From: Parachitinimonas caeni
GTDB lineage: Bacteria > Pseudomonadota > Gammaproteobacteria > Burkholderiales > Chitinimonadaceae
DNA length: 64,000 bases
Direction: 5' to 3'
NCBI RefSeq assembly: GCF_030129945.1
Contig: NZ_JARRAF010000003.1
Span: forward strand, 186,001 to 250,000
Shown here: positions 18,939 to 28,580 of the stretch, piece by piece
Layout of the letters: every line of letters starts with the position of its first letter
Position numbering within the stretch: the stretch's first letter is position 1
Notes under the pieces: generated by a model
Told to the model about the DNA's origin: nothing
Seen by the model: only the letters and a program-made list of their open reading frames with translations
Databases searched by the model: none
Translations under genes and position numbers: made by a program

Positions 18939-19083
18939 CGCATGCACTCCAGATCGTTAAGGTTCGATCGGAGTCTAGCCAGCCCACTTAACAACCAAAA
19001 GGAATTATAAATTAAAATTTAATAGCAAATAAGAATATAAAGCGCAGCCACATCCCGCTTACCACAGGGTCCATATTGCTCAT

Positions 19084-20079
19084 TCATTCTGCCCCCGCCA
19101 GCCCCTTGCCAACGCGGAACAGCGAGGGGGTATCTTGGCGGTGCTTGCCCCATACCCGTCGGAAATCGCGTCCCGAGGCAAAGCCGGCGAGTTCGGCAAC
19201 GCGCTCTATCGAATGCCGGCCGTGTTGCAGCAAATCTGCGGCATAAGCCAGCTGTAATTTCTGCCGGTACTCCACCAGACCAATCCCGGCATGCGCACTG
19301 AACAGCCGTGAGAGATGTCGGGCGCTCACATGAGCCAAATCAGCCAATTCGGTAACCGACCACATTTTCTGAGGCTCGCGGGCAACGATGTCCTGCACCT
19401 TATGCACAGCCCGGTGCAGGTGGTTACGATGTTCCAGCCAAGGGGATAGCTGCGGGTCGCCGCCGCCGCGCCGTAGATACACCACCAGTTCACGGGCCGT
19501 CGTGGCAGCAATCTGCGGACTGGCGGTGGCGGCGATCAGATGCAGCGCCAGATCAATGCCTGAAGTGATTCCGGCACTGGTGGCGATGGGTCCATCTTCC
19601 ACAAAGATCCGATCTTCCTCGATCTTTGCCAGCGGCTCGCGCCGCACCAGCTCCTCAATCAACGAGTGATGGGTGGTACATCGGCGCCCGGCCAGCAAGC
19701 CGGCTTCCGCCGCCAACAAGGCGCCGGCACATACGGTAACCAACTGGCGACCGCCAGCACCATGCGACTGCAGCCATACCCGAGCCTGCGCAGCTTCGTT
19801 CTCAACAAAGCCGTTGTAGCGGGCGCTAACCCCCGGAACCACGATGCGGGCGCAGTCGGGCAAGCGATCCGGCAAGGGCTCGCAGCCCGACAAACCCAGG
19901 CCAATTGACGAGTGGGCCACAGCGGATGGCCCGACAAAACGCAAGCGATACGGCGCACCGTGACTGGCGGCAATACGCAAGGCATCGGCTGGGCCGGCGA
20001 CATCCAGCAGGATGACGCCAGGCAGCAGCAGAAACACCCACTCTATGACTTCCGGGCTCAGTTCAGATCGCTCAGGCAT
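19084..20079 (-). CDS. GlxA family transcriptional regulator (DJ-1/PfpI + AraC HTH)
   Basis: A 331-residue regulator. The N-terminal class I glutamine amidotransferase-like domain (residues 10-190) includes RIVVPGVSARYNG and the nucleophile-elbow-like VTVCAGALLAAEAGLL. The C-terminal AraC/XylS DNA-binding domain (residues 225-320) has two HTHs, ending IERVAELAGFASGRDFRRVW. It overlaps the 3' end of the isochorismatase-like gene by 22 bases on the same strand and so is probably co-transcribed with it. Such pairs are common, and the regulator often controls its neighbour. Confidence 0.9.
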   Translation of the reverse strand: MPERSELSPEVIEWVFLLLPGVILLDVAGPADALRIAASHGAPYRLRFVGPSAVAHSSIGLGLSGCEPLPDRLPDCARIVVPGVSARYNGFVENEAAQARVWLQSHGAGGRQLVTVCAGALLAAEAGLLAGRRCTTHHSLIEELVRREPLAKIEEDRIFVEDGPIATSAGITSGIDLALHLIAATASPQIAATTARELVVYLRRGGGDPQLSPWLEHRNHLHRAVHKVQDIVAREPQKMWSVTELADLAHVSARHLSRLFSAHAGIGLVEYRQKLQLAYAADLLQHGRHSIERVAELAGFASGRDFRRVWGKHRQDTPSLFRVGKGLAGAE

Positions 20080-20606
20080 TGCGCTACCGTCTTGATGGTG
20101 GCAAAGCGGCCGGCCAGCACCAGCTCTGTCTTCTCCTTGATTTCAGCGGTGCTGAAGACACGGCCGTTGGCATGTTTCATCGGGAAAGTCAGGGTGGCTT
20201 CTGTCACATAGTCCACTTGGTAACCAAGGTCAGACGCCACACGCGCCGTGGTCTCGCAGCACTGTTCGGTGCGGATGCCCGAGATAATCAGCTTGCGGAT
20301 ACCCCGCGCATCCAGCCACTCCCTGAGCCCAGAGTCGGTGAGGGCGTTATGGACGCGCTTTTCCACCTGCGCATCAATTGGGCCAGGCAACCAGTCAATC
20401 GCTTTGACCCAGCCAGAAGCCTTGGAGAACGGGCCTTCATCTTCAACATGGAACACGCGCACCACCGGCACACCTTTGGCGGCGCAACCGTCGATCAGCG
20501 TGCTGATGGCTTCCCGAAACGCCGGCACGTCGTCCTCGCGCCAGTGTGGGTAGTTCTCGAAAGATTGTTGGACGTCGATAACGATCAGGGCGGTCTGTGC
20601 AGTCAT
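20058..20606 (-). CDS. Isochorismatase family cysteine hydrolase
   Basis: Hydrolase of the isochorismatase/nicotinamidase fold, 182 residues. The catalytic aspartate lies in ALIVIDVQQSFE, the lysine near VEKRVHNALTDSGLREWL, and the cysteine in ISGIRTEQCCETTARVASDLGY (two adjacent Cys, about residue 117). The substrate is unknown. I chose ATG at 20606, which has AAGGAT 8 bases upstream; ATG 20612 and further upstream starts are possible. It is followed by the GlxA-type regulator. Confidence 0.87.
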   Translation of the reverse strand: MTAQTALIVIDVQQSFENYPHWREDDVPAFREAISTLIDGCAAKGVPVVRVFHVEDEGPFSKASGWVKAIDWLPGPIDAQVEKRVHNALTDSGLREWLDARGIRKLIISGIRTEQCCETTARVASDLGYQVDYVTEATLTFPMKHANGRVFSTAEIKEKTELVLAGRFATIKTVAQCLSDLN

Positions 20607-20740
20607 GGTCATATCCTTTGGATGGGTTGGGCAGTACGCTTGTTGTGCTGCCATGGACGCCATCTTAAGCACCTAACCCACTTGCTCCCATGCCTTAGCC
20701 GGACACGATGCGGACATATTCGGACATGCCTTGGCAGCGC

Positions 20741-21394
20741 TTAGTCATCCAGTTCGGATACGGCAATCCGCCAGCTTTCGGCCCGGCCTGCGGCATACCA
20801 TTCCTGCATGGCTGGCAGGGCCAGCACGGTATCGGCGTACTGCTGCGCCAATGCTGGCAGCTTCACGTCATAGCTCTTGAAGCGGGTCACGACGGGCGCA
20901 TACATGGCATCCGCCACACTGAAAGATCCAAACAGAAAATCGCCAGCCCCCGCGTGCCGCTGCCGCAAAGCGCTCCAGATGCTGATGATCCGCGCTATGT
21001 CCTGCTCGACTTCTGGCGCCTTGCTCAAGCGAGGACGTTCGCGCCGCAGGTTCATTGGCATCTGGCCACGCAGATAGGTAAAGCCCGCATGCATTTCTGC
21101 CGCGATTGCGCGGGCTTCGGCGCGATCAGCCATCGCAGCCGGCCAGAGCTGCCGCTCCGGGAAGCACTCTGCCAGATACTCACTGATTGCCAGCGAATCC
21201 CAAACCACTATATCGCCATCGATCAAGCATGGGACTTTGCCTGTGGGTGAATAAGCCAGTGTCCGTTCACGCGAGCCTGCTTCATACAACGGAATCAGAA
21301 CCTCTTCGAACGGTATCTGGGCCTGCTTGAGCAGTAGCCAGGGTCGCAAAGACCAGGATGAGTAATTCTTGTTACCGATAATCAGCTTGAGCAT
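20741..21394 (-). CDS. Glutathione S-transferase family protein
   Basis: A 217-residue GST. The thioredoxin-like N-terminal half begins LKLIIGNKNYSSWSLRPWLLL, with the active-site Ser region SSWS, then GKVPCLIDGDIVVWDSLAI, the glutathione-binding loop. The all-helical C-terminal domain follows from residue 85. The opening resembles the subfamily often annotated as GST with a K-N-Y-S-S-W-S motif. The substrate is unknown. It stands downstream of the NDUFA9-like gene with a hairpin in between. Confidence 0.88.
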   Translation of the reverse strand: MLKLIIGNKNYSSWSLRPWLLLKQAQIPFEEVLIPLYEAGSRERTLAYSPTGKVPCLIDGDIVVWDSLAISEYLAECFPERQLWPAAMADRAEARAIAAEMHAGFTYLRGQMPMNLRRERPRLSKAPEVEQDIARIISIWSALRQRHAGAGDFLFGSFSVADAMYAPVVTRFKSYDVKLPALAQQYADTVLALPAMQEWYAAGRAESWRIAVSELDD

Positions 21395-21413
21395 GCATGA
21401 CTCCGTAAATGGA

Positions 21414-21436
21414 AACCGCCGGCAAAACCGGCGGTT
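21414..21436 (-). terminator. Hairpin, probable terminator between NDUFA9-like and GST genes
   Basis: A 9-bp perfect stem AACCGCCGG (21414-21422) / CCGGCGGTT (21428-21436) with a 5-base loop. On the minus strand it is followed by TTTCCATTT, an imperfect T-tract, so termination of the upstream NDUFA9-like transcript is likely but not certain. Confidence 0.5.
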
Positions 21437-21477
21437 GGGGGGTATGTTCGATCCTGCAACGATCTTTCACGACAAGG

Positions 21478-22410
21478 TCAGCGATGGGCCTTGGTGCGGA
21501 ATTCCAGCAAGCGCCCACGCACCCCGGTCAACCCAACATATTCGGGAGCTACCGAATCGACACTAGTCGGCCGGAAACCGAGTTCGGCCGGAAAACCAGC
21601 CGGGTCAACACTGGGAGTCTTCATCGAATCAATGTTATCGACACTCATCAGAGGGCGGGGCAGCACCTGCATGATGGAAGCCTGCAGGCGGGCAATGCCC
21701 TCTGGCAGCGACACAATCATGGGCTGATGCTTTTGCAGGCTGGCGACATAAGCCACCAGCTGCCGCAGCGAATATTCCTTTGGCCCTACCAGATTGAAGC
21801 TCTTGCCTGTCCATTCGGGACGCTGCAAGGCCTGATCAACCGCCTGCGCGACATCCTCGACCCACACCGGCTGATAACGGCTGTCCGCCCCCGCCAGCGG
21901 CAACACCGGCAGTGCGGTCAGCTTGGCAAACATATTCAGGAAGGCATCGCCACGGCCAAATACCACAGAGGGGCGGAAAATCGTCCAGTCCAGTCCACTG
22001 GTTTTGATTCTATCTTCGCCCTCGCCCTTGCTGCGCAAATAACGGCTACTTCCGCGCGCATCCGCCCCCAGCGCACTGATATGCACCAGCCGGCGGATTC
22101 CCAGCTTCTTGCAGGCAGCAATGATTTTTTCAGGCAATTCAACGTGTGCCGCGCGAAACTTGGCTTCGCTGCCATGCAGGATACCCACCAGACTGACCAC
22201 GGCATCGTGGCCCTGCAACAGCTTTTCCAGTTGTGCCGGATCGTTGACATTGCACTCAACCACATCGGCATTGGGCAGGGGAATCAGCTGCTGTTTCGCA
22301 TGTTCACGATGACGGGCAGGAATGGTGACTGCACAGCCACGCTGCACCAAGCGGTTAGCAATGGCAGTACCAATAAACCCACCACCGCCAATCAGACAGA
22401 TACGTTGCAT
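21478..22410 (-). CDS. Complex I NDUFA9-like NAD(P)-binding protein
   Basis: Atypical short-chain dehydrogenase of 310 residues. The Rossmann motif is ICLIGGGGFIGTAIANRL. KKLGIRRLVHISALGADARGSSRYLRSKGEGED replaces the usual YxxxK region with an SxYLRSK-type motif (split here over its length), and WTIFRPSVVFGRGD follows. These match the bacterial NDUFA9/NmrA-like family, often encoded in Betaproteobacteria; the substrate is unknown. ATG at 22410 has AAGGA 9 bases upstream; the longer ORF start at 22431 lacks one. Confidence 0.85.
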   Translation of the reverse strand: MQRICLIGGGGFIGTAIANRLVQRGCAVTIPARHREHAKQQLIPLPNADVVECNVNDPAQLEKLLQGHDAVVSLVGILHGSEAKFRAAHVELPEKIIAACKKLGIRRLVHISALGADARGSSRYLRSKGEGEDRIKTSGLDWTIFRPSVVFGRGDAFLNMFAKLTALPVLPLAGADSRYQPVWVEDVAQAVDQALQRPEWTGKSFNLVGPKEYSLRQLVAYVASLQKHQPMIVSLPEGIARLQASIMQVLPRPLMSVDNIDSMKTPSVDPAGFPAELGFRPTSVDSVAPEYVGLTGVRGRLLEFRTKAHR

Positions 22411-22540
22411 TACGTTGAATCCTTTACACATTGAAACCCGGCCGGTCTGCCACCTCCAGCGGACACACCCGACCAGGTATTAGACAAAACGCCTTGAAGC
22501 CAAAAACAAAACCAGTGCGCAAACTTTTTACAAGCGGCAC

Positions 22541-23746
22541 CTACGCCAGACGGAAGCGACGCATGCCGTCACGCAGGGCTGTTGCCATCTGCCGCAGCGA
22601 CTCGACTGCCATCTGGTTATTCTTCATCTCGACCGTATTATTTTGCGCCATTTCGGCAATTCGCTCGACTGTCTGAGCAATATGCTGGCTACCCGCGCTC
22701 TGTTCGCGGGTAGCAGAACTGATAACCCCTATCAGATTGGAAGTGCTATTGGCCTCGCTGATGATTGCCTGCACAAAACCACCGGCCGTGGCTGCCAGTT
22801 CTGATCCGGACTCCACCTGCCTGTTCACTTCCTGCATGCCATGAATGGCAATCGCAGCCTCTTCTTTCATTCCATCCAGCACACCGGCAATCTCGGCCGT
22901 CGCCACCCGCGACTTCTCGGCCAATTTGCGGACCTCGTCGGCGACCACGGCAAAACCTCGCCCTTGCTCGCCCGCCCGTGCCGCTTCGATCGCGGCATTC
23001 AGCGCCAGCAGATTGGTTTGGTCGGCAATTTCCCTGATTACGGCCAGAATCCCTGTCACCTGCTGCGAACGGTTGGCCAGATGATCAATAGCCACGCTCG
23101 ATTGCGCAGCCTTGTCCTTGATGAACAGAATCTGTTCTCGCGCATCGCTGACAGCTTTATCACCCTGCTGCGCATGCTCGCAGGCTGACCCGGCCACCTT
23201 ACTGCTTTCCGCAGCGTTGTCCGCAATGACAGAAATGCTGACCGAAAGCTGCTCAATCGACGCCGCCAGATTTGCAGCCGCATCGCTCTGCACGGTTGAG
23301 GCCGTCAGCACATGGTCAGCACCGTCCGCCAGTTGATGGCTCGCCCCCGCCAGCTGCTCGACCAGACCATTCACCTGCCTGAGCACGCCGGACATATTCT
23401 GGCTGATCTGATTGGCGAGGATCGCCATGTGGTCAATCTGATTGGCCGTTGTCGCCAGGGTGATGCCGTGACCAACCGGAATCTGCGCAGTCAGATCGCC
23501 TTCGCTGGTACGGCGCATGATGTTGGCGATTTCTGTGAGTCTGGCCGCACGCCGAATGTTGACCCACCCGCCAAACAACGTCAGCACCACCATGGCAACC
23601 GCATCAAAACCAACCAGCCGCCATAGCTGCTCCGACGGCGTTCCAACCATCGACAGAAACAATAGCTGCCCTGAAAACGCCACCAGCAACACCACCACAA
23701 TGGCTGAAACAGTCTGCGTCCCGATACTCATCCGGCTGTAGCTCAT
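22541..23746 (-). CDS. Methyl-accepting chemotaxis protein with minimal periplasmic part
   Basis: A 401-residue chemoreceptor. Two membrane segments (about residues 12-32 and 43-60) are separated by only about 10 residues, so there is no periplasmic ligand domain. A short HAMP-like stretch (residues 60-110) leads to the long coiled-coil signalling domain. The highly conserved hairpin [19 protein letters not shown] / [21 protein letters not shown] is at about residues 240-285. With no sensor domain it may report membrane or cytoplasmic state, or act with partners. No che genes are nearby. Confidence 0.93.
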   Translation of the reverse strand: MSYSRMSIGTQTVSAIVVVLLVAFSGQLLFLSMVGTPSEQLWRLVGFDAVAMVVLTLFGGWVNIRRAARLTEIANIMRRTSEGDLTAQIPVGHGITLATTANQIDHMAILANQISQNMSGVLRQVNGLVEQLAGASHQLADGADHVLTASTVQSDAAANLAASIEQLSVSISVIADNAAESSKVAGSACEHAQQGDKAVSDAREQILFIKDKAAQSSVAIDHLANRSQQVTGILAVIREIADQTNLLALNAAIEAARAGEQGRGFAVVADEVRKLAEKSRVATAEIAGVLDGMKEEAAIAIHGMQEVNRQVESGSELAATAGGFVQAIISEANSTSNLIGVISSATREQSAGSQHIAQTVERIAEMAQNNTVEMKNNQMAVESLRQMATALRDGMRRFRLA

Positions 23747-23875
23747 GAGTCTTCCCCGCCCGCTATGATTGTGACAACACCTCGGGGGTCAACGCCCCCA
23801 AGCTTTGTTCAATTTAGTTGTGAGTTTCGGGGCTTAGCAAGGCGGGCCACCATTGCATTCAGTCGTGCCAAACCT

Positions 23876-25867
23876 TTATGGCAATTCATCCGGCTCGGCC
23901 ACATCCCCGGCACCGCGCGCCGGTACCACACCCAGCCGACGTTTCAACGGCGCTACCGGATGTCCAAAAGTCATATCGTAGTAAACCGTATTCGCCATGA
24001 CTTTCTTGACGTAATCCCGGGTCTCGTTGAAAGGAATGGACTCGGCATAAATCGCCCCTTCCAGTGGCTTGGCCGCCTGCCAGGCCCGCGCGCGCCCAGG
24101 GCCGGCGTTATAACCCGCCGTTGCCAGCACCGGCTGGTTGGACAGCGAGCCGAGAATCGACTTCAGGTAGTAGGTTCCCAACTGCACATTGGTACCAATT
24201 TCATTCACCGTGGCGTGCTCATAACGCTTGATTCCCAGCTTATTGGCCACCCAGCGGGCCGTGGCAGGCATCAGCTGCATCAACCCCGATGCGCCCACGC
24301 CGGACTTGGCCACGGAGATGAACCGGCTTTCCTGCCGGATCAAGCCGTAAATCCACGCCTCATCCAGCTGCAATTGCCGGGCATATGCCTGAGTCACATC
24401 GCGATAGGGCGCCAGATAACGCAGGCTGAAATCGTGAATATTCTGTGTGCGGTCTGCCGAATAAATCGCGCGATCGTAGAGCTTTTCCGCCCGCGCCACC
24501 TCGGCCGCTGCCAGCAGACGACGATCATCCAGGCCGCGCATCGCCCAATTCCACTCGCGGGTAGCTTCGAGCCGCCAGTTCATGTCATACAGTGCCAAGG
24601 CACGTTGCACGCCGGGGAGCTTGCGAGCAGCCTTGATCTCGTCATCCGATACCTTGGCCCGCCCCGCCGCGGTATCGACATAGCTTCCCAACTCCTCGCG
24701 TGCCAGTAATCCATAAAAATGATGGCTGGCAGCAAGCTCGGCAAAGCTGCGATTCGCATCCGTCGCATTGCCCTGGGCCTTGACTCCTCTTGCCCGCCAG
24801 TAAACCCAGGTCGGGTCCGCTTTGGCTTTGGCACTCATCGCGTCAATCGACTTGATGACCTCCGCCCAATCATTACCGCGCAAGGCGGCGCGGGCACGCC
24901 ACTCCAGGCTGTCGTCGTCCAGAAATTCGCTATCGGCCTGTTTGAACCACTTCAGCGCATCCGGATGCAGGCGGCGAGCTGCGTGATACGCGATCCGCGA
25001 CCAGGCGTACCGCATTTCGGCAGCCGGCAATGACTTGCCAAAATGTTCCAGCAAGCTCGCGGCCTGCTCCGGATCGGTGCGGGCGATGCGCGAAATGGCG
25101 TGAATCAGCAGCTCACGGCCACCACGCTGGTTGGTTGCCAGCTTGGGCAACATTTTCTGCGGACCGGCACTGACCTCGCTGACCAATTTGCTGGTCAGCC
25201 CTTGTGGCTGGCTCAGGCGCGCAATCAATTTGCCGGCAAACTCGGCGTTATTCGCTTCAAGCGTCCGCCGCAGGCGCTTCCAGACATCTTCTTCATTCAG
25301 CAAGCCTTGGCTGAACATGGCGTCGAATACCGGAATGCAGGCATCAGGCAAGCCACGCGACGCAAACCACAGACTTTTCTGTGCCGCCAGCCCGGCCCAA
25401 TCCTGCTTGTTCACCTTGAGTTGCAGCTGATAGCAATTGACGTCGCTCTCTGGCTCGATCTGCGAAAACTTCGGCAACTCGGCTTCAAATACGGCCCAGT
25501 CCCCGCGCTTGCCCAACTCCCGCAGCCATTCCCCCCGCAAACGATCCGCCAGCGGGCTATCGCCAAATCGATCAAAAAACGCCGAGACCTCTGCCGCAGC
25601 AACCTTGTCGAGCTGAGTCGAAAGCAGCCAGTAGCGCGGATAGCTGGCCAGTGGCGTGTCATCCAGCCGCTCAGCCTGACGAGCCAGCTTTGGCAAATCG
25701 CGGGCGCGTACCGCGTCGCGTGCAGCGGTCATATCATCGGCCATGCTGGCCAGTGCCAATCCTGGCAGGCTCAGTGCAACCATTGCGACAAGGTATGAGG
25801 GATTCAGACGAACCCTGCGGGTGCGGCGAGATGGCTTCGCCGGGGGAAAAACGGAAGGCTTGGACAT
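23876..25867 (-). CDS. slt: Soluble lytic murein transglycosylase Slt
   Basis: Cleaves the glycan strands of peptidoglycan to 1,6-anhydromuropeptides in the periplasm. The protein has 663 residues with a basic N-terminus and signal segment (VAMVALSLPGLALASMA), a long alpha-superhelical U/L domain (residues 45-480) and a C-terminal lysozyme-like SLT domain. The catalytic glutamate is in YGLIRQESRF (about residue 512), followed by GASGLMQLMPATARWVA and the ATAGYNAGPGRA segment. It is monocistronic as far as can be seen. Confidence 0.93.
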   Translation of the reverse strand: MSKPSVFPPAKPSRRTRRVRLNPSYLVAMVALSLPGLALASMADDMTAARDAVRARDLPKLARQAERLDDTPLASYPRYWLLSTQLDKVAAAEVSAFFDRFGDSPLADRLRGEWLRELGKRGDWAVFEAELPKFSQIEPESDVNCYQLQLKVNKQDWAGLAAQKSLWFASRGLPDACIPVFDAMFSQGLLNEEDVWKRLRRTLEANNAEFAGKLIARLSQPQGLTSKLVSEVSAGPQKMLPKLATNQRGGRELLIHAISRIARTDPEQAASLLEHFGKSLPAAEMRYAWSRIAYHAARRLHPDALKWFKQADSEFLDDDSLEWRARAALRGNDWAEVIKSIDAMSAKAKADPTWVYWRARGVKAQGNATDANRSFAELAASHHFYGLLAREELGSYVDTAAGRAKVSDDEIKAARKLPGVQRALALYDMNWRLEATREWNWAMRGLDDRRLLAAAEVARAEKLYDRAIYSADRTQNIHDFSLRYLAPYRDVTQAYARQLQLDEAWIYGLIRQESRFISVAKSGVGASGLMQLMPATARWVANKLGIKRYEHATVNEIGTNVQLGTYYLKSILGSLSNQPVLATAGYNAGPGRARAWQAAKPLEGAIYAESIPFNETRDYVKKVMANTVYYDMTFGHPVAPLKRRLGVVPARGAGDVAEPDELP

Positions 25868-26401
25868 TGCTATGTTTTGAAACCTGTTTGCAAAATGGGA
25901 CGGCCCGGCTTTCCAAGTGCGCTCCGTGCCGCGAGTTGGTCATCCAGCATGGGCGGAAAGCCGCAATCAGCTTGGAGTGTAGCTGTCTGGCCAAGTCCGC
26001 TACAACGACAGTGCAAGAATTATTTAGATTCTTCCGGCAAGCAGCTCTAGCCAGGGAGTCCAACCTCGGCCGATGCACGGTAAACTCGGCTCCATTGACG
26101 TTTTATTTCCGGATCGCGCTTGGTCGGATTTGGGCTTGATGCAAGGTGAAAAGCGTGCCACTCAGTGGACTAAGCATGCGATTTTTTACGCGGCAGCAGG
26201 CCCAAATCCTGCAAAACCCGGTGGGCCTAGTTAAGCGAACCCTGACAACGCCCCAGCCCTGAGGGCTTCACCAGAAAGCAGCCTGGCTCTGCGTTGCAGA
26301 ACGCTTGCATAGAATGACTAGGTAACGCGCCCTATGCCTTGTTCCAGGCCGTTTTCGGCGAAACGCGATCGGCAAACTCACTTCAACCCAATCTAGGCGC
26401 T
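25868..26401. other. Intergenic region slt / [2Fe-2S] ferredoxin
   Basis: A 534-base region between divergent genes. I see no convincing ORF, tRNA or terminator. There are only weak dyads, such as AGGCCCA (26198-26204) with TGGGCCT (26222-26228) and a short AGCCC/GGGCT hairpin near 26255. It must hold both promoters. The sequence GGCTCCATTGACGTTTT near 26085 loosely echoes GGCTCTGTTGACGTTTT near 29930, which might be an old shared insertion end. Confidence 0.4.
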
Positions 26402-26755
26402 ATGCCCACCATTATCCTTTTCGGAAACCGCATGTCAGCACCGTTGGCCGTTGAGGCCACCCCAGGCAGCAAACTGATCGACATCGTGCGGGAGCAGGTG
26501 CGCGACCACGGTTTGCCGCTCTATTGGCGCTGCGGGCAAGGCACATGCGGTGCCTGTCTGGTCAGGCTCAAACATACGCAGTCCGGGCTAGCCCGACCAA
26601 TTACACTCAGCAGCAAGGAAAGAAACGTACTGCATCGACTGGGGCAGTTCGACGACACACAACGCGCCACCACGGACCACCCGGACACACCAGCTTTGCC
26701 GCGCCTGGCCTGTCACGTTGTAGTAGATGAAGAGGATTTGGAGGTCAACTGGTAA
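26402..26755 (+). CDS. [2Fe-2S] plant-type ferredoxin domain protein
   Basis: A 117-residue single-domain ferredoxin. The four cluster cysteines are visible in RCGQGTCGACLV (C-x5-C-x2-C, close to the plant-type C-x4-C-x2-C) and in RLACHVVV about 65 residues later. The beta-grasp strands flank them. It has no reductase neighbour, so its electron partner is unknown. ATG at 26402 begins the conserved MPTIILFGNR; an upstream in-frame ATG at 26339 would add an unconserved leader. Confidence 0.8.
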   Translation: MPTIILFGNRMSAPLAVEATPGSKLIDIVREQVRDHGLPLYWRCGQGTCGACLVRLKHTQSGLARPITLSSKERNVLHRLGQFDDTQRATTDHPDTPALPRLACHVVVDEEDLEVNW

Positions 26756-26907
26756 CGGCAAGCGCCGCGTCGGCGATAATTTCGCGATATTCGGGCACTT
26801 TGTAAGCCCCCCGACAATCTCAGGCACTGTCATTTCAAGGCGTGAGACATCTGAGAGATGCCCCTATCACACAACGCCTGCCGATTCCCCTATTTGATGA
26901 GGTGTAT

Positions 26908-27228
26908 ATGCTCAAGCCACTAGTTTTACTGATTTCCCCCATCCTGTTGCTGACGGGCTGTGCCAACTGGGTCAAGGTGTCTGCCCTGGGCTCACGCGTA
27001 GCCGTGGTGACGCAAGATACCGTCGCCAGTTGCAAGAAACTGGGCGATACCACTGCCACTGTCACACCACGCTTTGGAATATATGAACGGAGTCAGGAAG
27101 GCATGGGCTCGGATCTGGATTCACTGGCTCGCAACGCGGCAGCCGATATGAACGGCGATGCGATCGTCGCCACTTCACCGATTCTGGATGGCAAACGCAG
27201 CTATGCGGTTTATCGGTGTGGGCGTTGA
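26908..27228 (+). CDS. DUF4156-type small lipoprotein
   Basis: A 106-residue predicted lipoprotein. The signal peptide ends in the lipobox LLTGC (Cys about residue 18). The mature part is short, with two further Cys (SCKKLG and YRCGR) that could form a disulfide. The segment VVTQDTVASCKKLGDTTATV followed later by LARNAAADMNGDAIVATSPI fits the DUF4156 (RcsF-like) family of outer-membrane lipoproteins of unknown role. ATG 26908 has GAGG 5 bases upstream. Confidence 0.78.
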   Translation: MLKPLVLLISPILLLTGCANWVKVSALGSRVAVVTQDTVASCKKLGDTTATVTPRFGIYERSQEGMGSDLDSLARNAAADMNGDAIVATSPILDGKRSYAVYRCGR

Positions 27229-27289
27229 TCGTCCTGCCATGCGAGACGTCTTGGCTGCTACAGGTAGCAACAGGATCTTGCCGACTGCG

Positions 27290-27967
27290 TCAGCGCTCAC
27301 GGGCGGGGGGTGTAACGACTTCTGCCAAGGCTTCGACCGATACATCAATCTTCACCTCATCCCCCACCAAAGGAATGAAGGCTTTCATGCCAAAATCCGA
27401 GCGCAGCAAAGTCCCTGACAAATCGGCGCCGCAGGCCTGCCGAAGTGCCATGGTGTGAAAACCACAGCGCCAGCGTTCAACTTTGAAGGAGAAGGGTCGG
27501 GTGACCCCGAGTAGAGTCAATTCGCCTTCAACGGCATCGAGCCGTTCTTCAACGAATACCAGGCGTTTCGAGATAAACCGGATTTCGGGGTAGCGTTCGG
27601 TATTGAAAAACCAGCTGCCCTTGAGCCGGCTGTCGCGATCCGGGTCGCCCGTGCTGATGGAGTTCGCATCAAGCTGCACGGTAATCTGACCTTTGCGGGC
27701 TGGTAAGTCCAGCTCCAGGCGGCCGTCGGTCTTGTCAAAGCGGCCTCGCGCTGTAGAAAACCCCAGATGGCTGACAGCGAACTGTGCAGAGGTATGCAGC
27801 GGATCAATCAGAAAAACATCAGCCCAAACAGGCCCGGCCAGCAAGCCAGGCATCAGGCCTAAAAACCATGCCACCCGCCGGCAAGCCAGCCGGAGCCGAC
27901 TTGTCAGGCGGGGTAATACTCCGGCAGGAGGCGCAAGTTTATTTGCGCGCACCTTCGACCTGCACAT
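27290..27967 (-). CDS. YceI family protein, copy 1
   Basis: YceI-like lipocalin-fold periplasmic protein. The family core is clear: DPLHTSAQFAVSHLGFSTARGRF, then the RLKGSWFFNTERYPEIRF strand and a C-terminal SDFGMKAFIPLVGDEVKIDV. The start is uncertain. ATG at 27967 overlaps the upstream yceI gene by 29 bases and gives a long basic leader before a signal-like WFLGLMPGLLAGPVWA; GTG at 27874 would place that signal at the N-terminus. Members bind isoprenoid lipids. It is the last gene of a three-yceI cluster. Confidence 0.85.
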   Translation of the reverse strand: MCRSKVRANKLAPPAGVLPRLTSRLRLACRRVAWFLGLMPGLLAGPVWADVFLIDPLHTSAQFAVSHLGFSTARGRFDKTDGRLELDLPARKGQITVQLDANSISTGDPDRDSRLKGSWFFNTERYPEIRFISKRLVFVEERLDAVEGELTLLGVTRPFSFKVERWRCGFHTMALRQACGADLSGTLLRSDFGMKAFIPLVGDEVKIDVSVEALAEVVTPPARER

Positions 27968-28514
27968 TCAGTTTTACTTCTTCACCAATGAAAGGTACGC
28001 CGTACTTCATACCCCAATCGGTACGCTTGATCGTCGCTTTGACTTCCGCGCCACAGATGTACTTCTGATCGGAGGCGCGCACTGCGCACTTGAGCTGCTC
28101 AATCTTCAAGGAAACCGGCTTGGTTTCACCCAGCATGGTCAACGTGCCTTGTGCTTCAACAGGCTTGTCGGCATCGAATTTGAAGGTTTCCGACTTGAAT
28201 TGCGCAGTCGGGAATTTCTCAACATTGAAGAAATCCTTGCTACGCAGATGGGTATCACGCTTTTCGAAGCCAGTATTCAGGCTGGCGGTCTGAATCGTCA
28301 CATCCACCTTGCCGGTCTTGGCTTCACGATCCAGCGTCAGCGTTCCCGATGAATTGGTGAAGAAACCACGGGTATTCGAAAAACCCAGGTGGCTGACTTC
28401 GAAGCTCGGATAGGTGTGGGTGGCGTCCAGATCGAACGTCTCAGGTGCGGCAAGCGCAACCCCGGCAGCCAGCATGGTCGAAACAGCTACCAGAGAAAAA
28501 CGGAACATCTGCAT
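27939..28514 (-). CDS. YceI family protein, copy 2
   Basis: A 191-residue exported YceI protein. The signal peptide is residues 1-22 (FSLVAVSTMLAAGVALA). FDLDATHTYPSFEVSHLGFSNTRGFF followed by THLRSKDFFNVEKFPTAQF and the C-terminal DWGMKYGVPFIGEEVKLNV are the family marks. It overlaps copy 1 downstream. These beta-barrel proteins are thought to carry isoprenoid quinones or related lipids in the periplasm, which fits the cytochrome b561 in the same cluster. Confidence 0.93.
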   Translation of the reverse strand: MQMFRFSLVAVSTMLAAGVALAAPETFDLDATHTYPSFEVSHLGFSNTRGFFTNSSGTLTLDREAKTGKVDVTIQTASLNTGFEKRDTHLRSKDFFNVEKFPTAQFKSETFKFDADKPVEAQGTLTMLGETKPVSLKIEQLKCAVRASDQKYICGAEVKATIKRTDWGMKYGVPFIGEEVKLNVQVEGARK

Positions 28515-28580
28515 GGATCTAATCTCCTTGATGGGACAATGGGCGCCTTGGCGCCCTCTTTATATCAACCTTGTACCGGC

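Noticed and set aside
21409-22434. 341-residue plus-strand frame opposite the NDUFA9-like gene
   Set aside because: Antisense shadow; the minus strand shows a Rossmann motif and a proper ribosome-binding site.
23765-24709. 314-residue plus-strand frame opposite slt
   Set aside because: Antisense of the Slt catalytic region, with no features of its own.
28541-28556. GGGCGCC/GGCGCCC dyad between yceI copies 3 and 2
   Set aside because: The loop is too short and no T-run follows on the minus strand; may be a weak pause or nothing.
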